A stretch of DNA of 64,000 nt, from contig CM035357.1 in NCBI GenBank assembly GCA_020137815.1, forward strand, positions 6,746,034-6,810,033. Direction: 5' to 3'. The notes below the pieces were generated by a model. The model ran no database searches and had not been told where the DNA came from. It saw only the letters and a program-made list of their open reading frames with translations. The position numbers were made by a program, and so were the translations under genes. The stretch comes from Hormiphora californensis. Lineage: Eukaryota > Ctenophora > Tentaculata > Cydippida > Pleurobrachiidae. Below, in pieces: positions 44,130 to 56,292 of the stretch. The first letter of the stretch is position 1; each line of letters begins with the position of its first letter.

Positions 44130-45946
44130 TTCCCTCTCTTTCCGTAACCCGGGCCGGGCAAAGGTGTCAGTTTGACAACAAAAGTGGTCACCTTTCCAGC
44201 CAACTAATTTCTGTTAGTTTTTGGCATAATTTAGGTTCATTTTTGGTATTTTCTGATGTAAAATACGATGTAAGACATGTCTGGACGTAGCAGAACTTGT
44301 AAAGACCGTCAGGAATCGCTAAAATACGAAAATTTCAATTTTGACGTCATTGTGACGTCATGGCGTGACGTCACGACGTTATAACGTCATGCTAGTGAAA
44401 AATTAGTATCAGGCTCATCTAGATAAAGATGCTGACCAAGTTTGAGATCGATTGGACAAGATTTGAGGTCGCTATGGCGAAAAACACACTATCGTCATAT
44501 CTATTTTCATACAGTCTTAACACTTCAGACGCGATTTAGGACCCTTGAAAATAGAGTTTCACAAATTCGCCTTATAGTTTCTGAAAGTTTAGACGATTAT
44601 CTTTCATAAGTGTGGTCTCCATTTTTCAATCAGAAGCCGTCTTCAGGGTGTAAATTGAGCTCAAAGATATTTGGTCGATTTGAAAAATGTCTTATCTTTA
44701 TGACAGTTTTTAAGGACGTTCTGGTTGGACCTAGAACATGAAAACCGTCCAATAACACAATTCAAACGATTATCTTTTGAATGATTCAAACGAGAAGTGT
44801 CTATCTCTTGTAGTTTTTCCAGAAAATTGTCTGCAAATTGTGTAAAAAAGCGTCTATATGTATGTATATATATAGACCAGGGACATTTATTGCTTTTTTC
44901 ACCATGTCTTAACTCTGAAACTAAAAGAGATAGAGACTTGCCCTTTTAAACTCCAGTAGATCTAGTCTACGTGACACTGTATACCAAATTTCAGACCGAT
45001 TGGTGCAGTGGGGGCCTCGCTATGGGCGTCGCAAAATGCCATTTTTGGCTAAAAACTGAAAAAACTTATTACTGCTTTCTGGCACGCGCGGCTGGGGGGA
45101 GGTGGTGGTCACCTTTGCGCTTGCCAGCGCAGTGATAATCGAGTATCAGGTGATTGGATCAAAGTTTAAATCACAAGAGGTGTGGTTTTGTGTCCTTGTA
45201 TTGATACACTGTCAGAGCATTGGCCTGACAGTTGATACAATAATCTTGGCCCACTATCATCTTGCAAGGCTACTCGACCTACAGCTTGGACTACTCACAG
45301 TATGTTGGCCTCTGCTACAGTATTCCACATTCCTGCTGCCCTATCCACTTCCTCTCTCATCTTAGTGGTGGACATGGCAGAACATATTGGGCCTGAATCA
45401 CTCATAAACCTGTAGGTTATCACCTGCAGAACAGTGGACAATGGTAGATGGGTTGGTAACAACGGTACCTCTCGCGAATCGAGTCCTACGTTACCAAGTA
45501 GATGGCTGGCGGAAAAGATGCAGCGGAATCATTTTAGTCGAGAAGGTGTATTGAGCCTTGTTTTTTTTCAAACCCATGTCGCGAAAAGGGGGTCGAGCTA
45601 GGCAAATTGAGCCAAGAATCATCACTATAAGTACCTCTTACCTTTCCATACCAGTTCCCTCGGTTTCCTCTTTCATCAGGATTAGTATAAATGGTATCGG
45701 TATAATCCTCTTCGACATCATCCGCCGTTACTACCCTCTCCTCTATCCAAGGATCGTTCTGGAAAAGCAACTTTTAGGGAAAAGTTTGGGGGAGGGGTTA
45801 TTAGACGAACATTCCCCAAAACTGTATAAAATAACAGCTGCCAATTGAAACATTTTACTCACTTGGATACACTCATCTGACGCTCGAATGTTACTACACT
45901 GTTCGTAGGATGATAGAACGGGAAGGAGCAAAAATAGACACAGCAT
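41757..45946 (-). CDS. Secreted matrixin-like metalloprotease with ShKT and sushi domains
   Basis: Nine exons on the minus strand: 45863-45946, 45642-45758, 43686-43866, 43400-43574, 43077-43189, 42790-42912, 42441-42548, 42064-42243, 41757-41893; total 1218 nt, 405 residues. Order: signal peptide MLCLFLLLPVLSS, short acidic propeptide-like part, a catalytic domain with DIRIRF, GAIFGHAF, GDVHLN and the zinc site HELGHSLGLDH (split by an intron between L-D), Met-turn SVMYW. It then has ShKT domain 1 (CADTERAC...CKVC), ShKT domain 2 (CEGEVKDDYLKC...CNIC), one sushi domain (GETITVECGEGYEL), and ShKT domain 3 (CRDKAKKKDFC...CGLC). No cysteine-switch PRCG motif seen. The fold points to family M10 or a close metzincin; substrate unknown. 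Ends 301 bp from PIGK, tail-to-tail. TTTAG abuts the ATG. Confidence 0.85.
43278..43386 (-). mobile_element. 109-bp hAT-like MITE, copy 2
   Basis: Inverted copy of the element at 10816: ends CAGGAACCGACCGA and TCGGTCGGTTCCTG, flanked by AAATGGTA at 43270-43277 and 43387-43394. It lies in the protease intron, 12 nt from the donor of the HELGH exon. Interior matches copy 1 in reverse, including a tcacgtg word and cagccaatcaggg. Confidence 0.88.
43924..44230 (+). mobile_element. Inverted repeat with ~73-bp perfect arms around a (CT)n loop
   Basis: Arm 43924-43997 (attatgccaaaaactaacag...) is the exact complement of 44158-44230. The loop holds a (CT)n tract (44039-44142). It is in intron 2 of the protease gene and would fold into a long hairpin in RNA. 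Confidence 0.85.
44338..44392. promoter_or_regulatory. Cluster of CRE-like TGACGTCA words
   Basis: Within 55 bases there are four tgacgtcat/gacgtcac/aacgtca words, all near-palindromic CREB/ATF sites. They lie in a repeat-like part of protease intron 2, so they may belong to a mobile element rather than a working enhancer. Confidence 0.35.
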
Positions 45947-45999
45947 CTAAAGGAGCAAAATTGCCGATAGATTTCTTGATAAAGGAGCAAGTTGAACCA

Positions 46000-47832
46000 A
46001 GAGCAGGGGATGATGGAATGAAAGACTATAATTATGCTACTGATCAAATGCAGCTGCTGTGTATGAATGTTACTAATGAAAGGGATGGAAAAACTACAGT
46101 CAGAAAGACGCTGATATTACGCACACATTATATTGCAATGCACAAGAATAATCCATTGAGATATAACAATGCAAGGACCTACTGCTACTCAGTGAATTTA
46201 TTGGGGACGTTGGTAAGGGCAAGAGTATCGCGGCTAATAATAAATAGGGCGGGTCGCCAGTAGCAAAGCCACCCATGTATCAAGAGATGAAGTGGGACCA
46301 TGTTAGATCAAGGTTTTCACCTAACGGTAATGTTGCTGTTTTACCCTAAATCTGCTCATTGCCCATGCATTCACCATCTAGATGATTAATGCATGGGCAT
46401 TGTGTGTGAGGACAACTGCTGTTGCTTTGAAACAAATGTAGAAGGGTTGAGTAACAAAGAGACGACGGTCGGATTTAAATCCTGAGCGTCGTCTCTTTGT
46501 TACCCAACCCCTTTGTTTCAACCACATCCGGAATAATGGACGACCAGAGTTATACTCGGTTCAGGCATTTCAGGAGTATGGTATCCTTGCATATTCAGAA
46601 CGTCTTATGGGGTCCTTGGTCCACAACTAGTCCACAATGGCGGGATGAAATCACGTGGAACTTGCTTTTCCTGCTAGCTGGGCGCCTAAAACCACCGGTA
46701 GCGAAGTGGACCGCCACTTCTAAGGAGACTGAGTAGTGAGTATAATAATATCACAAATATATTACACAAAGTCTGCGTCTTCTTACCGTATTTCAAATAC
46801 GGTATCTCCACTACAAACGGCACTGTAACTACTACATACCTTACTATCCTAGTACAGTCTACACACAAAGAAAGTACTATAATAACCACTTGCCTTTCAT
46901 ATTCGGGATATTCCTGGATAGTGGATACATTTCTCTGTGTGATATTCCTGCAGATAGTGTTCTTGTAGTTGCTCAACATATACATTTCCATGTGTGTTTC
47001 ACCATGCCCCGTTCTCCTTCTTCTTTGGTAGAGAACACTCTCCCTAAAAACCCTTTCATGCCAGCCCTTCTCCTCCACTCATGAGATAATTAAGACGAAT
47101 ATTAGTGAACAATTGTTTACCCTACCACGGACAGTGGGCAGATTTAACTACAGCCCCGTCACACCATACCCCACAGTGGGCAGCTCCATCACACCAAGAT
47201 TCGAATCAGAAAACCACCACCATACATAAATTCCGATTCTCTCTCCTCTCTTACCTCCACTTACCTTACCAATACGATGGATCATAGAACCCGAAATGAA
47301 ATTCTAGAGTACACGATGTGCTCTAAGCTGTCCAATGACCAACATCCGGCAATTCTCAGTATCCTTCCAATACCCCTCTATCCCTCTCTCTTTCTCTCTC
47401 TCCCTCTCTCTCTCTCCCTCTCCCTCTCTGTTTTTAACCACATCCTTGAGCTAAGAGCTGGGTTTGAGAAATAAAAGTTTGGAAAGGGAGATACAGAAAG
47501 GGAGAGTGAGAGGGAGCGAGAGAGGGAGAGAAAGGTAATGGGAAAGCCGTTCTAGTAGAGTGGTCTAATAGTGTTGTTTCCTAGTTTTTAAGTTCGCGTT
47601 CTCTACTCGACAGTCATTCACATTGGTGCGTCCCTTTACTTTGCCCTCAGCACGACCCAGGTTCGATCTAGAGAGACGGGGTGACAGAGAGAGGGGGGAA
47701 GAGAGAGACAGAGAGAGAGAGAAGGAAAGATAGAGAGACGGAAAGAAAGAGAGGAGATTGCTGACAGGGTGCAACATGCGGCAGGTGCACTCATACACAA
47801 AACCTCTTCATCATTTTCCCTCACTATCCTTC

Positions 47833-47872
<40 letters not shown>

Positions 47873-47936
47873 CATTTCTCTCCGCTCTCTCAATTTTTGT
47901 CCCCTTTAGCAGTTTTCGCTCCTCTCCCCTCTCTCT

Positions 47937-48003
<67 letters not shown>

Positions 48004-49071
48004 AGTCTCATCATCATACAGTGTTTATAATCCCAATGTTGCACCCTCTCATCGGTTCCCCCAAGGCTCGGGCCTGAGATTGTCTCACAACAGCTGTTAT
48101 ACTAACAACCTTTAATTCTTAAAGTTGCAGCTGTGTTTGGTAAATTAGTAAATCTCGCTCTCCTTGACGTCATCTTTCATTCACTTTCAGTTTTCTAGTC
48201 ATGCCTGAGTCTTCTGATACATCCTGAATGAACTATCTACGACATCAACTGTGAACTTTTGATGATAGTGGTACTTTTGAATCTGGTTGGAATTTGTATG
48301 CCTTGACTCGATGCTCGAAATGATCAATGATTCAGTTTGAGACTTATATCGGAGCTGCTGGATGTACTGAAGGCTGTGTGTACTTCTCTTTGTGTTGTAG
48401 TTGATATGCACATTTGAGTGGTGACTGCATAAGGTAAAAGTGAATGGATCTGGTACTAATTAATGTACAACAATGTCATTGTTCCTCATCCGCATGTGTG
48501 TGTCGAAAGTAGGCTAGCTTCTTCCTGTGTGGACTGCAGTTATTAATGTTGTATTGGTTCATTTTCAGATTTTGATGATGTCAATTGCCATGGGTCTATC
48601 ATTACCATTGGTACAGGAAAACAAAAACTTTTTCACTTGCCGATCAATTCGATCTCACCAACTCTTTGGTGTTGGTATGATATAGAGCGTATTTTGTATT
48701 CCGAATCGACTGACAGCAGGTGCAGTTATTTTTTCCCTCGGCGTTTTTATGCCCCTAAGGTTTTTGTTTTTGAAATGATATGCTGTCTTAGTGGTGTCAT
48801 AAGGTATTCGAGAGAGAGAGAGAGAGAGGAGAGAAGAGATACGAGAGCGCGTAGAGCGCGATACGTCTATATAGAGAGAGAGAGGAGAGAGAGATAGAGA
48901 GAGAAGACGAGATCTAGAGGCGCCGTATAGAGCATGATGGGAGGGGTGCTCTATGTACTCCTTAACTTACTGAGAGTACCAAAATCGCCCTATCTCCCTT
49001 CCTTTATTATCCCTCTCCTCTTCCTCTCCTCTCTCACTCTCTCGTCTCTCTCTCTCTCACACACACTCTCC

Positions 49072-49151
<80 letters not shown>

Positions 49152-49562
49152 TCTCTCTCTGCTAACTTTCTCTCTAATCCCGATCCATCTTGATCTCTTC
49201 TCTGCATGCAGTAGATTCTTCAAATGTTAATTAATCTTGTAACACACTGCAAGGGTTGATGTGAGATATCCACCCTGATCAGAGATATCCACCCAGGATA
49301 GTATCATGAACTCCCTTCATAGTATCACAACCTGCATCAGTCTTATGTTCTGTTGTGCTTGGCAGTGAAACAATGGAACAACGTTGTCTAGAATGAAGAC
49401 TATTTCTAACTCAGTTTTGCTTTTGGCTGGTATTGTTGGTAGGACATTCGGTTGGAGTTGGAATCTACTACTTCTATCTTGTCTGGTTTGCATGTGCGGC
49501 ATATTGTCTTGCACTGTCTCACTCCCTGTCTCTCTTTCTCTCTCTCTTTCTCTCCATCACAG

Positions 49563-49599
<37 letters not shown>

Positions 49600-50900
49600 C
49601 CTCCCTCCGATTGTCTTGTGTGAACAACAGCTCTCCGCAGCTTGAAAATTCACACAGATGTGTGTGTGAAACATCTGAATTGTATGGGAAACATCAAACA
49701 GCTGTATTACTGTAAATCTGTGGTTTAATTTCAGTTTCCATGGCAGTCCTATTATAATTCTTCTCCAATTGTGCCCATTCTTCCCCAATTATTTTACACA
49801 TGCTACTAAATCCTTCATATAATGTTCATGTCACTGCATTTCGTGGCATCTGGTGGCGCCAGACCCCTTTTTCAGTGTGCTTAGATCAGGGTTTGTGGCG
49901 ACTGGTGACCAATCATAACTTTCCCATATATGGTTTATCAATATGGCGATGTAAACATGTTTCCATATTCAAATGTTGTACCTAGCAACATGTTGCTACA
50001 TACTTGTATAACCGTTTATCTCGTTGTGATAAACGTCCGTTTAACGTGCTCTTTCCGTTTTAACGACAACTCTTCTATAACACATTCCTCCCTTTTTAGT
50101 TGTTAGCTGTTGACACACTGAGCTGCGTCTAGACTTGTTGGAGAAGCCGGTACAACAGTAAGCTGGTAAACTGTTAGTACCAAGTAGTAGTTACCTACAC
50201 AGCGTGAAGCGAGGAGCTGAACATGAGTTTCAAGACACGACTCCTTGTGTAAGTATTGGGGGAACGTAAGTAGTTTTTCGCTGTATTTGTTTCAAAGTTT
50301 GGTGTACTTTATTAAAATTACAAAGCTAAATTTTAGATTAGTTTGTCATCGGCTCCGCCTTGATTTAAAAAATTTACTGAGAGCTTCAAACCTTTGAAAC
50401 GTGTGACCAGGAATGTCCTATTTTCAGCCTGATAGGTCTTGGAATGAACACACCTTTTTACTTTTCTTTGAGAAAGAAGAAGTCATAGTTCTTCTAAGAG
50501 AGAGAAAGATAGAGAGCTATTTGGAGACTCTCTATATTTCTCAATCTCTAGTAAGAGAGGCCTCTCTCTAGATCAGGGAATGAAACTAGACAGTGATATA
50601 CATTAGATAGATTCTGCTTGACGATAGTAATTACAGTAATTGTTTGGAGAATCTCACTTTAGCTTTGTAACGCTAAATTCTCAACTTTCCATTTCTCTCG
50701 TTTTATACATCAAGTCTGGTTGTTCTACACAACTCTGCTTGTTTCAAGTGTCGTAATGTCAGAGAGAAATGTAGCTTGGATATCGCCTAGTGGTCCCATC
50801 AGGTGAATAATAAAACAAACTTTGCAAATCTGGCGCTTTCCAGCGCAGAAATTAACTCGTCTCGTAATTTTGTATCGCTAAGAGTTGTGAATATATTTCC
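46000..50900. other. Gene-poor stretch between the protease and the tRNA
   Basis: I see no convincing exon chain. It contains two neighbouring inverted repeats (46361-46398 and 46426-46521), (CT)n or (GA)n tracts at about 47381-47430, 47836-47999, 48811-48915, 49011-49160 and 49519-49608, and unremarkable DNA between. Open frames here are short and mostly run through the dinucleotide repeats. Confidence 0.6.
46426..46521 (+). mobile_element. Inverted-repeat hairpin (MITE-like)
   Basis: tttgaaacaaatgtagaagg...caaagagacgacg at the left pairs with cgtcgtctctttg...ggtt-type sequence ending tttgtttcaa at the right, with an 18-nt loop. A second smaller inverted repeat (tgcccatgcatt/aatgcatgggca) lies just upstream at 46361-46398. 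Confidence 0.6.
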
Positions 50901-51166
50901 TCTGATTGCGGATTTGTCAGCGCCTTCTTGGCTCAGTTGGTTAGAGCGTCAGTCTCATAATCTGAAGGTCGTGAGTTCGAGCCTCACAGAGGGCATGATA
51001 TTTTGGAAAAATTTAGAGTTTTTATTTTGTTAGTTAACTAACAAAATAAAAACTTTTATAGGATTGTATATTGTTTGTGCTCAGCATTAATTAACTATAT
51101 CCTGTTATATCGCCAATTAACAGTATCTATCTATTTCCAGGTACGAGGACAAAACAGCCCTGGAAT
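50223..51166 (+). other. Possible 5' exons of a gene, unresolved
   Basis: At 50223 an ATG opens MSFKTRLLV up to a good donor (ttgt|gtaagt). At 51141, after tctatttccag, a short open piece continues the frame with YEDKTALE to a donor gtgagt. I could not join these cleanly to the exon at 55382 or the four-span exon at 58262, because the phases clash or require alternative donors. They may be the start of the gene to the right or chance. Confidence 0.25.
50922..50995 (+). tRNA. tRNA-Met (anticodon CAT), elongator type
   Basis: It folds as a standard cloverleaf: acceptor stem GCCTTCT/AGAGGGC closes fully with two G-U type pairs, D arm ggctcagttggttagagc, anticodon stem TCAGT/TCTGA-type with loop CTCATAA (anticodon CAT), and T arm with GTTCGAGCC. 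Discriminator A at 50995. It closely resembles the animal elongator tRNA-Met rather than the initiator. No intron. A-rich DNA and a T-rich stretch follow within 35 bases, as expected for Pol III termination (tttt at 51017-51020). Confidence 0.95.
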
Positions 51167-51225
51167 GTGAGTAAAATCTAAACATATTTTACCATCATCC
51201 AAAACTTTGACACTTTTTAGTCCTC

Positions 51226-51463
51226 CACATATACTGATAAAGTTAACAATACCATAGATAATGTATACCATAGTTAACAGTTAACACCCCCCCCCCCCGT
51301 TAACATGATACCATAGTTAACAGTTAAAACCCCCCCCCTCCGTTAACATACCATAGTTAACAGTTAACACCCCCCCCCCCCCCGTTAACATACCATAGTA
51401 AACACCCCCATTAACATACCATAGTTAACAATTAACACCCCCCCCCCCCCGTTAACATACCAC
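51226..51463 (+). repeat. Tandem repeat of ataccatagttaacagttaac plus C-run
   Basis: About five units of 45-60 bp, each with a run of 7-13 C. Variable C-run length explains the unequal units. Nearby DNA up to 55 kb shows no gene I can support. Confidence 0.8.
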
Positions 51464-54139
51464 GATAGACATGTTCAGATCGGTAGGGTCTCATATTTAT
51501 ATAATCGAGTCTTGAAGTCATGGCTATAACCCTGGACATAGCTACACGAACACCTATCAAGTTTCACTAGGTAGAGAGTCATCACAGTAAAATACCTCCA
51601 GTCTCAGCTTTTGATCAGTTCATTCGTAAATTATCTGACCATCGATCAGCTTGATCCCGGAGTTTGCTAGAATCGTGAAAATAAATGAAATTTAGTGAAA
51701 TAATAGGAAACATTAAAAAGATAGAAGGATACTGGATAAAGGGAGAGAGGGAGAGGGTAGATGAAAACTTTAAACATATTGTTACCAGTTATATTACACA
51801 CTACACCTGTGGTCCCTATACTGACTGTTAGATGTCACACTTTCTAGTTTACTCATAGTGAATTCTAAGCAGTGGCTATAATAATTCAATCATACTGAAA
51901 CTAATCTCGAATTCTTGAATTGTGGCCGTTAAAACCGCTGCAAGTGCCTCTATAGTAGATAACATATTATTTGAATTTATTCAGATAGAAATAACAAAAA
52001 TTCATACTGTTTAATCATCACCACTTTGTCCCGTCTCTCTATTTTGAAAAGGGAGACAAGGGGGTTAGAGAGTTGATTCGTAGCATAAATTTTAGTCTTC
52101 ATTAATTTTTCGGCGTATAACTACTTGAATTACGGTGTCTAGCTAAGTAGCCATAACTCAATAGCCCATAATATGTTCTTCTTCTAGATTGTGCTGTCTA
52201 TAGAGCTGGGTTAAAGGTTTAGAAACCTTCCCAGGCGGCCTTTTCAATTTTTAGGGTTGCTTTCTAATTTCTGTTTTGCATTTTTGATGTGTTCAAATAC
52301 ATCTGGTCTCTCAAAGATTTAAAACCTGGAGATTTTCTGGAAGTTTTTCACTTTGACCGGTACTGCAATTGTAAACGACTTCCCCACAGCAGCTCCCTTT
52401 TAACGGAATATATATACATAGTTTAAATTCCCCACAGCAGTATGATGTAATGTAACTGTGAAACATGTTTAACCACTAGCTGTACCATTACCACCATTCA
52501 CTTCGAGCTCGATCTCAGTCGCTGTGTCTATGTCACCAATTTTAAAATCATGCTTATAATAATCTTGCTTAATGATCTATGTTGTAGTTTAGTAGTTTGC
52601 ATCTAGAATGAACTTTCCTTCCCCAATGAGTGAATATAAATGCTAGTTCCCAGGAAAATTATTGTTCACTCCGACAGAAAGTCACCCCCCACCCAAGTTA
52701 CCCCATTAAGAATAGCTCTGGTTGGTCTCTATTTAAATTCTCAAACCATGCTATTCTAAGAATTTGGGGTGAATTTTCTTCGTACCTGTATAACGGGGGT
52801 CTGATCGAGAGAAATACCATATTGGGGGATATTGTGCAGATTTCTGTTCATGGGGCAGCTGCATCGGTGGTATATTGTAATTGCACCAATCAGCCTGAAA
52901 TTGAATACGGCGTGGGTGGTCATAGATTCGCGTGAACTGTCAAGCTAAGAATAGGCGAAGAATAGTATTTTATTCACTCAATTTTCTCTCAGCACTCAGC
53001 AGCGTCCCCATTTGCCAATCTCTGTCCCAGTAATAATAAGTATATTTAATGACTTGCTTGACCCATTTGATGGAGTGTGAACTACTTGCGTGATATTATT
53101 TCTTGTGCTCCTGAGAAACAAGATCGGACTTGCTGTATCTTCTCTGATATATCGCTTTCTGAGCTAGTAAACTGAGTGACAGATGAAAATACACAGTAGT
53201 TTCAAGTGTTGTGAGTCGTGTTTGAGTTGTCGGCTACTCATTTTCTATATTTGTTTGAACTTGAAAGAGGTGATCCTAACCCAAATGAAGGTTTGATGTT
53301 TCTTGGAATTGGGACATTGGGCCGGATTTCGTGGAAAGCCTTGCTAAAGTGGGTATTACAAACTCTTTATATTTACGGAGCGGAAAGTTACAAATAAAAA
53401 GGGGTAGGAAAGGAGCTCGCTGTGTCTCAATTTAGTAGTATATACCCTGGGCGGTGGGGAAACAGGAGGAGCGTAGTTAAATGGGTCAAAGGGAGCTGGG
53501 GGAATGTTGGAATAATTTGGAAAAAGCGGTTGGAGCCTGAGAAGTAATATAGATCTTGATTGTAAAACGGGGGGAGGGGGGTTTGATTGGATTGCCTTTT
53601 ACAACCCGCATGCAGTATTGATTTACATGCAGCCCCGATTAGTACCTTCCGAACTCGAAGCCTTGTCCTCTCCCGTCTCTACACTATAAACTTCTTCCCG
53701 CTCTCTGCCTCTCTCTCCTCGCCAAAACTGACTCGCGTTTTCTTCCCGACCCCCAAAACAGAAAGGGAAACGTTCTCATAGCAGGACAGCCATCCATCAG
53801 AGAAATGCCGCTTCTAAAAGCTCTTTCTTCTCTTACCCCCCTATTGCTCTCTCCTCTCTTTCTCATTATTTGCCCCTCTCTTGTTCCCCTCCCATCAGTT
53901 ATGATCTTGTTTTAATCCTTTCTTTTTAGCCGCATCAGATTCCTCACAACAGCAAATACGTGCGCCCCTTTTCTCACATATCATATTGTGGGGTTGCTCC
54001 ATTTTTAAAGTATTAATGGTTCCTATGTCAATTAAGATTGAAACGGTTAACCTTTTGTTCCCCGTACTCACAAGGGCTTACCATTGCTAGCCGTATAAGA
54101 TGCCATTAGCACCCTGATTTTGGCCGATGGCCTGACCTT

Positions 54140-54398
54140 TTTGTTTTAGTTTTCATATGTTTTGATCCAGTTATTTCTACTGCAGATCCCTATGAATCAT
54201 GACGGCTAGTAGAATAGAGCTAAAGAGGAATGCAGGTTACCATGGTAACCAGAGTATGGTCATCAGGAATCTGTGCTGCTAATTTTCTTTTATGTTGTAA
54301 AAGTGTTACCCGTAGCCATTTCCTATATACCTCAAAAAAAAGGGGCCCCAGGCCTTAAAACCCCAGGGGGGGGGGGCCCGGGGGGGGAAGGGGGGGGG

Positions 54399-54434
<36 letters not shown>

Positions 54435-54840
54435 AAAATTTTACCCCCCCCCCCCAAAAAAGTTTTTGAAAATTTTTTTTTTTAAGGGAAAAGAGAAAAA
54501 GGAAATCGGGGGTTTTTTAGAATCTTAAGGGGGGGCCCAGAAAAAAAGTAAAGTTTTTGGAATTGGTTTTCAAGTAGAAAAACCGGTTTATTTTTGTTTT
54601 TTCTTTAACCCAAGGGCTTACCCCCCCTATAAAGCCCACCCTGTTTTTCCCCCCCTTTTTACTTTTTGTTTTAGTTTTCTATGTTTTGATCCAGTATTTT
54701 GGAAATGAACATGACGGCTAGTAGAATGAGTAAAGAGGAAGCGGGTTCCTTTGGTAACCAGAGTAGGGGGTTTCTGGGTTTTCCCTTAATTTATATGTTG
54801 TAAATTTTAAAACCTTTCCCCTGACCATAATAATAATGGG
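54140..54840 (+). other. Local duplication with homopolymer-inflated copy, probable assembly artefact
   Basis: 54145-54310 (gttttagttttcatatgttttgatccag ... gtaaccagagtatgg) is repeated in degraded form at 54667-54805. Between them lies a block of long G and C runs and aaaaa/ttttt runs (54335-54660). The second copy differs from the first mainly by dropped words and expanded runs. Confidence 0.6.
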
Positions 54841-54973
54841 CATGTCGATCTGACGGATATTTGTAAGTTTTAAAAAACACTCATCCGGTGCTGTCAAGTA
54901 GATTATATCCTTGCCATACCCAGATGAATGTGTGTACTACATAATTTCTAGTTTAAAACGAATATCATCATTA

Positions 54974-55124
54974 AAGTCGGATTTTTTGAAGTTGTCACCC
55001 CAAAATGACCGCGCATGTGAAATTTATCAATTTTGACGCGCACACCACACGTTAACATGTGATGTGACGCGCAAGAACATTCCGCGCACGAAAAGGGGGG
55101 TGACAACTTCAAAAAATCCGACTT
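54974..55124 (+). mobile_element. 151-bp MITE with TA target, family 1 copy A
   Basis: Inverted ends aagtcggattttttgaagtt/gtcacccc and complement, flanked by TA on both sides (54972-54973, 55125-55126), as in Tc1/mariner-type MITEs. The CG-rich core (gcgcgcacacc...cacgttaacatgtgatg...cgcgcaag) matches, inverted, the core of the element before BAG6. Confidence 0.75.
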
Positions 55125-55239
55125 TACATCAGTTTATAAAATCACCGAAATTTTGTTGAATTTTTTTCCCTACTTCATTAGTGCAAGAAATACTAATAGA
55201 GACGAGAGTCAGAGACTGTCTCTCTGAGAGAGAGTGAGA

Positions 55240-55281
<42 letters not shown>

Positions 55282-55665
55282 TGGTCCACCTGCCACCACC
55301 TCCAATCGGTTTCCCCCGGGCAACGGGGTCACACGGAGTACCTTTTTCCCCATCCCCTTTTCCCCCTGTTCGATTTCCAGGTCCGTGTGGCCGCGGCTGA
55401 GCGTGGCTGTGTATCAGAAATACGGAAAAAATCAGAAAATACAAAATACAAAAACATCTTGGCAAGGCGGCCCACAGTGTATTATCGCCAACTATTATGT
55501 TCCTACCCCGCCTTCTCCGGCTCAGGGTTACCAGTGGAACAGGCATCTTCCAGCCAACTGTGGACCCCCAACGCCCCTTTATCCGCTAACCAATACTGTT
55601 TTTGTTCTACTAGCCCCCCTAACCCACTTCTTCCATTTTTGATAGGGTTCTACATCGGAGATGAT

Positions 55666-56292
55666 TTTTTGGAACGGGGTGGCTGTCCTCTCTGGAGCGG
55701 GGTCAGCTGTCTTTACTGGAACGGGGTCAGCTGTCCTTACTGGAGCGGGGTCAGCCGTCCTCTCTGGAACGGGGTGGCTGTCCTCTCTGGAGCGGGGTCA
55801 GCTGTCTTTACTGGAGCGGGGTCAGCTGTCCTTACTGGAGCGGGGTCAGCTGTCTTCTCTGGAGCGGGGTGGCTGTCTTCTCTGGAACGGGGTCAGCTGT
55901 CCCTACTGGAGCGGGGCCAGCTGTCTTTACTGGAGCGGGGTCAGCTGTCCTTACTGGAACGGGGTCAGCTGTCCTCTCTGGAGCGAGGTGGCTGTCCTCT
56001 CTGGAACGGGGTCACCTGTCTTTACTGGAGCGGGGTCAGCTGTCTTTACTGGAGCGGGGTCAGCTGTCCTTGCTGGAACGGGGTCAGCTGTCTTCTCTGG
56101 AACGGGGTGGCTGTCTTCTCTGGATCGGGGTCAGCTGGCTTCTCTGGAGCGGGGTCAGCTGGCTTTTCTGGGGCGGGGTCAGCTGGCTTCTCTGGAGCGG
56201 GGCCAGCTGGCTTCTCTGGAGCGGGGTCGGCTGTCTTCTCTGGGGCGGGGTCAGCTGGCTTCTCTGGGGCGGGCTGGCTGTCCTCTCTGGCT
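55666..56292 (+). repeat. 24-bp minisatellite, about 26 copies
   Basis: The unit is ggagcggggtcagctgtctttact with a variant ggagcggggtggctgtcctctct. Because 24 is a multiple of three and the unit lacks stops, all three plus frames and one minus frame stay open, e.g. repeated GQLSLLER. Upstream, 55382-55640 is also open in two frames after a tttccag acceptor (e.g. a proline/tyrosine-rich piece with IIANYYVPTPPSPAQGY), so part may be a real exon, but I cannot prove it. Confidence 0.9.

Noticed and set aside
45102-45365. 87-residue hydrophobic frame as a membrane protein
   Set aside because: It is in intron 2 of the protease within repeat-derived DNA, and no splice or start context supports it.
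45910-46263. 117-residue plus-strand frame over the protease start
   Set aside because: It overlaps the first protease exon antisense and continues into repeat-like DNA; no recognisable domain, and the minus-strand signal peptide is the better explanation.
46686-47078. 130-residue minus-strand frame
   Set aside because: Low-complexity, no domain or splice context; looks like chance in AT-rich DNA.
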